A stretch of 64,000 bases of DNA from Gloeopeniophorella convolvens. Its lineage: Eukaryota; Basidiomycota; Agaricomycetes; Russulales. Within the stretch, counting starts at the first letter, position 1. Every line of letters begins with the position of its first letter. The translations under genes and the position numbers were made by a program. Positions 55,601 to 64,000 of the stretch are shown here, in pieces. The notes under the pieces were generated by a model. That model saw only the letters and a list, made by a program, of their open reading frames with translations. It was not told the origin of the DNA and did not search any database. The stretch is from the NCBI GenBank assembly GCA_022496205.1, contig WTXD01000035.1, positions 124,001 to 188,000 of the forward strand. The letters are read 5' to 3'.

Positions 55601-57681
55601 GCGCGTCCTGACGCTCGGCCGGCAGATCCGCTTGAACAGGCCATTGAGATGGGCACGACGCTCGACGACGAGACGCAGACGCGCGTGGCCAAGCTGCACA
55701 CCGTGCTGCGCCCGTACCTCCTGCGGCGCCTCAAGCGCGACGTTGAAAAGGAGCTCCCGCGCAAGTTCGAGCACCTCGTGCTCTGTCCGCTCTCGAAGCG
55801 CCAGCGCTTCCTCTACGACGAGTTCATGGCGCGCGCGCAGACGCGCTCCGACCTCGACTCGGGCGTCTACCAGAAGATCGCCAACATCCTAATGCAGCTC
55901 CGCAAGGTGTGCAACCACCCGGACCTGTTCGAGGTCCGCCCCATCGTCACCTCCTTCGCGATGGCCCGCTCCGCCGTCGCGGACTTTGAGATCAAGGAGC
56001 TGCTCGTGCGCCGCCGCCTGCTGCGCGCGCGCGACGAGGACCCGCTCGACCTCGACCTCGACCTACTCGGGCTCCGCTTCGTCGCGCGCCAGGACACGTC
56101 GCTCCTCGCAAGCCACGCGACCCACCACCTCGACGGGACCGCCGCGCTCCCGTTCGTCGCGGAGCTCCCGGGCGAGCCGCCGCCGCACGACGTGCGCACC
56201 GTCGCGGGCTACCGGCGCTACCGCGCGTACCAGGAGCAGGCTGCGTCGCTCGCGCGCTGGACGCACATCGCGTACCTCAACAGCCTCCGCTGCACCCGTA
56301 GCGCGCCGGTCTACGGCAGCGAGCTGATCGCCGTCGCGCGGCGGTGCGCCCGCCCGTTGCTGCCCGCGGGCGTGCCGGACCCGGGCGCCGCCGCGCACCC
56401 CCTCGATACGGTCGCCGCCGCGCGCGCGGCGGTCAAGTCGTACGCGGCCCGCGCCGAGGACATGGCCCCGCTCGTGCGCCTCTTTGCGTGCGTCACGCCG
56501 GCCGTTGTCGCGCACGACCTACCACGGCGCGTGCTCGGCGACGCCGGCGCTGCGGCGCTCGCGCCGGACACGGCGTTCGACGCGGCGCTGCACGCGGCGA
56601 GCGTGAAGCTGCAGATCGCGTTCCCCGACCCGTCGCTGCTGCAGTACGACTGCGGGAAGCTGCAGGCGCTCGCGCGGCTGCTGCGCGAGCGCAAGGCGGG
56701 CGGGCACCGCGTGCTGATCTTCACGCAGATGACGCGCATCCTCGACATCCTCGAGGTGTTCCTGAACTTCCACGGCCACCTGTATCTCCGTCTCGATGGC
56801 GCGACGCGCATCGAGGACCGGCAGTACATCACGGAGCGCTTCAATGCGGATGCGCGGATCTTTTGCTTCATTGCGTCGTCGCGGTCCGGTGGCGTGGGCA
56901 TCAAGTGCGTGTCGTTTCGTCGCCGGCGCGAGGATCGCCGGCTGCGTTCAACGGGCGCTGATGGTGAATTTGTGTAGCCTGACGGGCGCCGACACAGTTA
57001 TCTTCTACGACAGCGACTTCAACCCGCAGATGGACCGGCAGTGCGAGGACAGGTACGCCGCCGTCGCCCTTCCCTCCCCTCGCAGCAGCTGACCGCGCGC
57101 GGACGACCATCAGGGCGCACCGCATCGGGCAGATCCGCGACGTGCACATCTACCGCTTCATCTCGCAGCACACGGTCGAGGAGGCGATGCTGCGCAAGGC
57201 GAACCAGAAGCGCTCGCTCGACGACCTCGTCATCCAGCGCGGCGAGTTCGACTGGCGCTCTGTACTCCGCGACACGCCCGGCGACGCCGTCACGCGCGCC
57301 CTCGAGGAGTTTGCCGACCGCGAGGACGCGCATGCCGCGCGCATCGCGGCGCGGGAGGCGGGCGAGCTCGAGGGCGCCGACGCGGCGGACTTTGAGGAGG
57401 ACGCTGCGGCGGGCGCGGGTGGGCTGGTGCGCCGCGAGAGCGCGGCGAGCGGCGTGGATGAGGCGCTCGACTCGGCGTCCGCCGCGCCTGCGGAGGACCC
57501 GCCGCCCGACGAGGAGCCGGCGGAGGACGCCGCGCCGGAGGCGGAGCCACAGCCCGAGGAGGTCGCGGGCGATGCTGCAGAGGACGGGGAGGAGGAGGAG
57601 GAAGAGGGCGGGACGACGGTGGACTATATGCTTGCGTTTGTGCGATATGACTACGATTTCTTCCGCGATTGGCGTCTGTAG
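52605..57681 (+). CDS. SWR1: Swr1 ATPase of the SWR1 chromatin-remodelling complex
   Basis: Snf2/INO80-family ATPase of about 1,550 residues. The complex swaps H2A for H2A.Z in nucleosomes. The start MSHRRAPHPHPLPEGERLWD (52605) leads through three short exons into a long exon. An HSA region (VRAHWDAQGVREGRERAQAE; AAEWKRAVWHVREQV) precedes acidic stretches. The ATPase begins LRPYQQAGLEWLASIHMRNL with motif I DEMGLGKT made across the intron near 55030-55092. Then come VPTSVLMNWEMEFKKFLPGF, DEAH, LLTGTPLQNNLTELWALLKF, the INO80-type long insert (about 55900-56600), FTQMTRILDILEVFLNFHG, TGADTVIFYDSDFNPQMD and AHRIGQ. The end, TTVDYMLAFVRYDYDFFRDW, is typical of Swr1. The SRSGGVGIK segment (usually STRSGGLGINL) lies just before an intron. 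Confidence 0.93.
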
Positions 57682-58514
57682 AGTTGTGTGCTTGTTGATT
57701 GCTGCTACTTGTGCGTCTCGCTTTGCGCTCTTGTATATCGTTGTCGTGCTCTGCACCGCTTACTTACTTAGGATTCGCATAATGGCTCGATCGCCCGGCC
57801 CATCATCATGTCTATCTATCTGCCTATCTATCTATCCGTATCCGTATCCTGGTGTACTCTCACACGTGCCAGGGTGCTTCGGCGGCAGAAAAGCGGGACA
57901 GTCACTTAGAGTTAACTGCAGGAGGCCACGCCGACTGCGCACCCCAGCACGAAGCCCAAGCGTCCTCGACTAGTGCAGCTGGGAGTCGGCGTCACCGGGC
58001 CTGTTCTGCACCCGTTCCGCGCACGCGCGTTCGCACAGACCCCGGACTCCAGTGCTGCTTCTTCATTATGTGGCCACCCCAATCACACTTCCTTGTGTGA
58101 AGCCTGCAATATCAGGCTGGCATTTTAGGGTCAGGAGGACAGGGACTAGAATTGGGGGTACGATAAGTGCTGGTTACTTAACTATAAGGGCTGATAAGTT
58201 ACAGAGACAGACTGTGCGTGTGAGAAGAAATCGGAGGTATGTATGTATGGTACAGTACCATGTAAAATCGATGTAGCAGGTGTGCAAAGCATGATAGCAG
58301 CGGATAGCAATCGACAAGCAAAGGATAGCGCGACTATACCTACAACGTTTAAGGGCGTGGGTTGCTCGAGTGCGATGGGCGAGCCCCTGTGGGCCGTCAT
58401 CGGAGGCGAGCAAAAGGTGCGGATGGGTGAGTGTGTGGTGTGATAGACCGTCGCTGGTCTAGCTTGCCCCCCGGCATGACAAGCAAGGCGCCGTATCGAG
58501 GCTGGCGGGCGAGC
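57682..58514. other. intergenic region between convergent genes
   Basis: About 830 bases holding the 3' ends of SWR1 and the homeodomain gene. A short tetranucleotide-like tract (CTATCTAT, then CCGTATCCGTATCC) lies near 57812-57850. No gene is seen. Confidence 0.45.
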
Positions 58515-59887
58515 TTAGCGCTCGACCGACTCGAGCAGTTCAGGCGTGAGCCCAAATCGCGCGTATCGCCCCTCCTCGACGGCTTTGAAGAATCGTTCGA
58601 TTTTGGCATATGTTGGCGCGTAGGCCTCATCAAGCTCGTGCAAGGTGTGTGGCAATGACAGTCCCGTTTCCAACAGCGACGCTAGAGACGGCGCCGCTGG
58701 TCGCGCAAGAGCACTGCTCCCGGCTGACTGTGCAGAGGCAGATTCTGACGGGCGGGCAATGTCTTGCGATGGCGCATTCGTTGGAAGCAGTGGCGCGGCA
58801 GGCTGAGGCTGAGTGCGCTGTGTGCGTGGTGGAGGATGGGAGAAATGGTGGTGGTGAGGGAAGGTGCGCCATCGCGTGCTGGAGGACTCGCTCTGACGCT
58901 GCTGGTGACCACGTCTGCACCGGGCGAAGCGCGAAGGACTGGGGCACCTGGATCGCCGCAGAGTCTGGGGTTGGAGGCCAACTAGTGTGATCGTGAGCGA
59001 AGCTGGTCCCTGTGTCCACGGAGTAGAGGGTGGGACGCCGTGGAGAAACTTCCACGTCGAGCAACGGTATCGTACGATACTTTGGCTCTGGCGATATCGA
59101 TGCGGCAGGTGTAGGAAGGTGTGCGCTGGGGCCAGGCTTGGTGTTTTCGTAGTCGTCCACGTCCATGTCTTCGGTGCCAGCGACACTGGCTGGAGATAGC
59201 TTGCGCTGCTGCTGTGTATGCTCCGACTTTAAATCGTCGCTCGGCAGACATGCGGCACGCCAATTAATGAAGTTCTCCACATGTTGTTTGTCGATCCTGA
59301 AGTGGTTCGCGAGGAGCTCCTTGTGCTGGACCGTCAATGTGGCTGTTCGAAAAGCATGTCATGCATCCGGGACAGTGTGTCGGCCGAGCAGCTCGGCCAC
59401 ACTGTAAATCGATGAGATCGTGTCCGCGTGTCGCTATGAGTCACTTACTTTCGCGGGCTAAAGCGGTCGTCGGATCTAGCATAGTTTTTAATGCAACGTC
59501 GTCATGCGTCTTTTCCTTTTCCCGGAGCTGCATACGTCGCTTTTGGAACCATATGCCCAGCTTCGCCACAGTGTAATGGGGATCTGTCTGCTGAACTTCA
59601 CGCAGCAGCGCATCTTTTTGTGACTTGGTTGGAAGATGGCAGCCACTGTCCCAAGCGCCTGATACCGACAACGCCAGAAGAAAGGCCACAGACGAAAGTG
59701 AGCCAACGACTCATCATTACCGCTGCGAGTACTCACGTTGCAAGGTGGCAGCACCGTATGCAGAAAGCCTCGGCCTCGTCACCTGTCGTTGATGTGCAGC
59801 GGCGGTTGGCTGGGGAAGAGAAGGTTGGTGTGGTACAAAAGAGAAGCCCGGCGCGCCGCCGCGCGACGCGGAATAAGACGCGTCCAT
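58515..59887 (-). CDS. homeodomain protein with a second homeobox-like region
   Basis: Four or so exons from MDASYSASRRGAPGFSFVPH (ATG 59887). The second exon, reached by the CAG before GCGCTTGGGACAG, gives CHLPTKSQKDALLREVQQTD and KLGIWFQKRRMQLREKEK: a homeodomain with recognition helix WFQKRR. The third exon gives TLTVQHKELLANHFRIDKQ and VENFINWRAACLP, a second homeobox-like helix set with W-R instead of WFxNxR. After a long Ser/Pro region, a 49-base intron (GTGCCC...AGCAG) leads into the last exon. This ends SLASLLETGLSLPHTLHELD, AYAPTYAKIERFFKAVEE and LTPELLESVER (stop at 58515). It is presumed to be a nuclear transcription factor. The target and pathway are unknown, and no paired HD gene of the kind found at mating-type loci is adjacent. 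Confidence 0.75.
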
Positions 59888-61543
59888 TGTGCCGCTCGAT
59901 TACACAATCTTTGTTCCGGTGCGCCTCCGACTGGATCAGATGCAGACTGGTCTCAGCACGCAGATGCAAGTTATTACAAGCCAATCGCGCAGGAAAAAAG
60001 CGGTATCCCGCTTCTTTGCGTGGGTGGGCAGGGGCGAAGAGGTAAGGTCAGACACGGGGAAACTGGGTTTATAAATCCGTCGCACTGCAGCGAGCGCATT
60101 TATTTCTCTGCCAAAGATCCCGCCAATCAAAAGAGGGACCCCGAAACTCATGCCAAGTTGCTCTCGCGAGTGGAGACTTCTTGCTCGTTCGGGCTAGCAG
60201 ACTCCTATTCCGCACGGCTAACCTGCCGGCAGAGGGAAATAAACAGCCCCTAACGACGTGGACCCACCCAATCAGCGAGCCCGATCGGTCGGATTAAATT
60301 TTGGGGTGCTTTCCATTCGGAAGGTTCTAAAAACGGGAATCCTACAAAGATGATCTCTCGGGCTCAGGATCATCTTCTTCACCCACCTTGTCTGCTTCAC
60401 CCCACTACCTTGTCTTAGTTCTCAGTTGCTCTGCAGCTGCCCCTGATCAATTAATATGCACACTCATTGCATTGGAATATAAGAATATCCTGCTTGTGTG
60501 GGCAAATGGCCTGTCTGCAGGTTATGAAAATTAAACATGCTACATATACACATAAAATTGGATGCTGGACCTAAAATATAGAATCAATTGTGTCATAAAA
60601 CATGACACTAGTTCCCGGCCACCTCAAGAAGGACATAAGGTGCTGTATTGAAGAAAGCATGCTGCAGCACCGTTGGTGCCCTAATTGAGGGCAAAGGACA
60701 TAGAATTGTGTGCAGTTAAATGTGGTTATCGATGGTATGGTAAACATTGGACCGGAGGGGCATTGCGGCGAGCGATACGTGAGGAGTTCACCCGGCGTCG
60801 TTTTCGCTATCCAGAAAACCCCGCGCGTTATTCCTACCTCGCGCGCTTCAAGGCCACGCCGATTGGCCCGCAACAAGCCCAGCCTGCCCGTTCATTGAGT
60901 GGCCGAGGCCACGCTCGCGAAGATTATTTGCAGGACCAGGCCTCAACTGAATTGCGTCGCTGGTCTAGGTTTCGTTCGTCGCCGAGGCGCTGTCAGGTTC
61001 AGCCGCGTATCAAGCCAAATCGCGCCTAGCGATACCTCGCGACGGCCGTCAGTAACGATTGGACGCCCATCCTTTTCTCCTGCATTGACCTCGACTTCGA
61101 CTGACGTAGCACGACGGTTTGGATTGTTCGACGGGAAGCGCCACAGCAGTAAGAAGTAGCCCAAGAGACGAGTCTTATGTTGGCCGTTCACATGTTTCCG
61201 GCTCAAGGATGGTCGGTACGGCCGGCGACGCTAAAAAGATGGTCGAGGACGTGCGGAGCGAGGAACCCCGTGGGCAGTCCGTTTGCGGGGCGGAGCAAGA
61301 GCGGAGCGGAGGGAGCGGTCACGATCACGCCCAGCTCAGCCCAAGTGTCCCTTTTCACATGCATTCTCCGCACCATCCGACGACCGCCCGCCAGTTAGCA
61401 CTCGATGCGCCGCAGAAATAAAAGGGATGGGCCTCCCGAGCCTCACCGTACCCCTTTTTGTACCGTCGAGAGTCTCTGCCCTGGCTGCCACTATTAGACC
61501 ATAGCGGTTTCGTCCTCTTCAAACACCCCCTGCATTCGCGAAC
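59888..61543. other. intergenic region, no gene seen
   Basis: About 1.65 kb of lower GC around 60300-60700 and higher toward 61000-61500. It should contain the promoters of the divergent homeodomain and carrier genes. Only short frames without recognisable motifs occur. Confidence 0.4.
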
Positions 61544-62808
61544 ATGTCGAGATCGTCTGGAGACAAGAAGCCTGTTGGCTTTGGTACACACATCACTGCC
61601 GGAGGCCTTGCAGGAGCGATGGAAGCGGTGCGTAGCCTTTGCATGCGATCAGATGCCATCTGACTCTGGTCGTGCTACAGCTGTGCTGCCAACCACTAGA
61701 CACCATCAAAGTGCGCATGCAGCTCTCCAAGTCAGGACGCGCTCCAGGCGTACGTAACTGCGCTCCTCACGGCGCGCAGCGTGACGCTGATCTGGTCGAC
61801 ACGCTTACAGACGAAACCGCGAGGCTTCATCGCCACCGGCGCGATGATCGTGCGGCGCGAGACGCCTCTGGCCTTGTACAAGGGTCTCGGTGCCGTACTC
61901 TCTGGCATCGTGCCCAAGATGGCCATCCGCTTTGCGAGCTTTGAGACGTACAAGGGCTGGCTGGCCGATCGGGAAACAGGCAAAACTGCCGTTGGCAACA
62001 TCTTCCTCGGTACGTTCTTTCCCCCGGCCTCCTCCGACGATAAGGATCAAAGCTAAGCTGTAGTGTTTTGCTTCCCAGCTGGTCTTGGTGCAGGCGTTTC
62101 GGAAGCTGTCCTGGTCGTGAACCCTATGGAAGTTGTCAAAATCCGTCTGCAGGCACAGATGCACTCTTTGGCCGATCCATTAGAGATCCCGCAGTATCGT
62201 AATGCGGGCCATGCCGTGTACAAGATCGTTCGCGAGGAGGGCTTCTCAGTGCTCTACCGTGGTGTGACACTCACTGCACTGCGGCAAGCGACCAACCAGG
62301 GTGCGTTGATCATCGTGCGCGCTGTGCGCGCGAGCTTACGAGGTTAATGCAGGCGCCAACTTCACCGCGTATCAGGAGCTCAAGAAGTTCGCGCATCAAC
62401 GACAGCCTGAGCTGACCGAGCTACCGACGTACCAACACATGCTCATTGGCCTCATCTCCGGCGCGATGGGTCCGTTTTCCAATGCACCGATAGACACCAT
62501 CAAAACCCGTGCGTCTGTTCGTCACTGCATGATGCGAACTTGCATCGCTTACGTCCGGTTGGACACGGAATGCAGGACTACAGAAGGCTTCCTTCCCTTC
62601 GGGTACCTCTGCGCTGGCGCGCATTACGTCGATTGCATCCGACATGTGGCGGCAGGAAGGCGTACACTCTTTCTACAAGGGCATCACGCCTCGTGTGCTG
62701 CGTGTGGCCCCAGGCCAGGCCGTGGTCTTTGCCGTCTACGAGCGCGTAAGCCGGGTGATAGAACGCGTCAAGGAGGTTTCGGACGAGGACGACCGGTACA
62801 GCGAGTAA
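61544..62808 (+). CDS. SFC1: mitochondrial succinate/fumarate carrier (Sfc1-like)
   Basis: Mitochondrial carrier family protein of about 310 residues in six or so exons. The N-terminus is MSRSSGDKKPVGFGTHITAG, followed by the three repeat signatures: LCCQPLDTIKVRMQLSKSG, VLVVNPMEVVKIRLQAQMHS and FSNAPIDTIKTRLQK (PxDxIKxR / PMEVVKIRLQ). Other family segments are ALYKGLGAVLSGIVPKMAIR, GFSVLYRGVTLTALRQATNQ, then GANFTAYQELKKF, GLISGAMGPFSNAP and YKGITPRVLRVAPGQAVVFA. The VNPMEVVKIRLQAQ, ATNQGANF and GPFSNAP stretches are characteristic of the Sfc1/Acr1 subfamily. This carrier exchanges cytosolic succinate for mitochondrial fumarate and supports growth on two-carbon compounds. It sits in the inner mitochondrial membrane. 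Stop TAA is at 62806-62808. Confidence 0.93.
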
Positions 62809-63274
62809 TTTCCCCGACACGGACGGTGGATCGATGTTGTTACATCATTGTACATTACTATACCACACTTGTTTATATGTACAGCTCGTAAATTCTTGAT
62901 CTAGTAGCTTGAGTTCGGCTTCGGGAGGAGTGAACGGCACCCCCGGATTGGGGTTAGGGCTAGGATGCATGGTTGGGGATGCACGATCCCAGCCAAGACC
63001 GAGTCAGCAAACGAACACCCCAACCTCTTCCCGTATCTCCCATCGTAGGCAAGGCAGGCTCTCTAACAGCGCAGGAGGTGCGTGTCCAACTGTGATAAAG
63101 CCCTGAGGATGCGGAGATGCCCCGCATCAGCACGTCGAGGCCCTCATCGCCCGCCTACGCGGACTGACGATAGCCTTGTGATGTCTTCTAGGATATAGGA
63201 CCCACGACCCCGCCCAATCTTGGCTGATCATCAGACTTTTCTGAAAAGCTTAACGAACACGCGAACGCTGCACT
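62809..63274. other. intergenic spacer
   Basis: About 470 bases between two plus-strand genes, containing the hydrolase promoter. No gene or structured element is seen. Confidence 0.45.
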
Positions 63275-64000
63275 ATGTCCGAGTCGGGCTCCTCCGCGCC
63301 CAAGGTGCTCATGTTACACGGGTACGTCATGCCACGCCCCCCGGGTGATCCGGCGCACGCACCATTGCAGAGGCTGGGCAGCGTGCCGCCTGCGCGTGGT
63401 CCTGGCCCTGCGTCATGCTCACGCGCTCCTGCACCACCCAGATACAGCCAGAACGCAAGCATCTTCAGCAAACGCGTGCGTCGCCCTCGCGCCTGCGCGC
63501 CCCGCCGCTGATTGTGCGGTACGCACGCACCAGGTCGCCGCGCTCCGCAAGAGCTTCGGCAAGGACCTCGAGCTCGGTGCGCCGCGCGCCTTTCCTCGCA
63601 TGTGCGCCCCCTACTGATGCGCGCGCACGCAGTGTTCGTCGACGCGCCGCTCGTGCTGCACCCCGTCGACCTGACGGGGCACGGCGCCTCGGCGGACGCG
63701 TTCGGCGCGGCCGAGGCGAGCACCGCGTCGGACGACCCCGCGCTGACGCCGCGCGGGTGGTGGAAGACGGACCTGACGCGCACGCGCACGGACGGGCTCG
63801 AGGAGAGCATCGCGCAGCTGCGCGACATCCTGCGCGGGCAGCGCTTCGAGGTATGCCGCCGCCGCCACCTGTTAATTAGGCTGTCGCGCGTGCGGCTCAC
63901 GGTTTCTTCTCCTGTGCTTCGCAGGGCGTCTTCGGGTTTAGGTGCGCCGCGCCGCGCGCGTCATAGCAGCCTTGCGCGCGCGATCTGATGCCGCTTTCTT
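63275..64000 (+). CDS. FSH1-type serine hydrolase, 3' end off the window
   Basis: Starts MSESGSSAPKVLMLHG at 63275. Short introns give the reading VLMLHGYSQNASIFSKR, VAALRKSFGKDLELVFVDAP, LVLHPVDLTGHGA, TPRGWWKTD, LEESIAQLRDILRGQRFE and GVFGFS. The order LMLHGYxQN ... FVDAP ... WW ... GVFGFSQG is the FSH1 (PF03959) alpha/beta-hydrolase pattern, related to the yeast Fsh proteins and the candidate tumour suppressor OVCA2. The nucleophilic Ser would be in the GFSQG elbow; the Ser codon is split by an intron that begins near 63941 and appears to run past 64000. The rest of the gene is missing only because the window ends. Confidence 0.8.

Noticed and set aside
57800..57850. CTATCTAT/CCGTAT tract as a possible CRISPR or satellite array
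   Set aside because: Too short and irregular; an ordinary microsatellite.
58515..59887. Mating-type HD locus
   Set aside because: Only one homeodomain gene is present, with no divergent HD partner and no MIP-type peptidase next to it, so a mating-type assignment is not supported.
62945..62965. TTAGGG-like stretch (GGGGTTAGGGCTAGG), possible internal telomere repeat
   Set aside because: Only one exact unit is present, with no array around it; chance is sufficient.
1..64000. tRNA genes
   Set aside because: Scanned for a B-box (GGTTCGAATCC-like) paired with an A-box. Isolated TTCGAATC matches occur, but no cloverleaf could be drawn around them.

Overview
The window is nuclear DNA of a filamentous basidiomycete, most likely an Agaricomycete. 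The genes are broken by many short introns (about 45-70 bases, GT...AG, often with a CTGAC/CTGAT branch site just before the acceptor). They are packed on both strands, and the products are typical fungal ones (glucosidase II alpha, Swr1, PKA catalytic subunit, Sfc1-type carrier, cerevisin-type subtilases). No rRNA, tRNA, CRISPR array or bacterial-type operon was seen. All names come from reading motifs by eye; no search was run, and splice sites are inferred by keeping frame across GT-AG boundaries.

Layout. 0-15 kb is GC-rich and gene-dense: a small unknown protein, ER glucosidase II alpha, two tandem cyclase/kynurenine-formamidase-like genes, a divergent SLD7-like replication gene with a frame break, and several proline-rich unknowns, one interrupted by a stop codon. 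15-22 kb has lower GC and sparse genes, several damaged: a frame-broken unknown, one apparently intact unknown, and a BTB/POZ gene with an in-frame TGA. 22-31 kb holds a tiny CX9C gene (CMC4) whose first exon appears to be the ATG alone, a large DDX60-type helicase gene, and a GRE2/DFR-like reductase gene.

31-48 kb is the most unusual part. A two-gene block (cerevisin-type subtilase plus a TCAB1/WDR79-like WD40 gene) occurs twice in the same orientation, at about 31.3-34.5 and 44.4-48.2 kb. Both proteases look intact; the left WD40 copy is decayed. Between the blocks lies a roughly 9-kb cassette of three head-to-tail minus-strand genes: a large transposase-like protein with a distant resemblance to CACTA/Tnp2 transposases, a coiled-coil/zinc-knuckle protein, and an unknown accessory protein. 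This looks like a poorly described mobile element.

48-64 kb returns to GC-rich core genes: a CitMHS/ArsB-type membrane transporter, the PKA catalytic subunit and SWR1 in a row on the plus strand, then a homeodomain gene with a second homeobox-like helix region, a succinate/fumarate mitochondrial carrier and the start of an FSH1-type serine hydrolase that runs off the end.

Functional links are loose, as expected for a fungal chromosome. Three to four genes (SLD7-like, the 10.4-kb gene, the 15.9-kb gene, the BTB gene) are each broken by a single nucleotide, so either assembly errors or recent decay should be considered.
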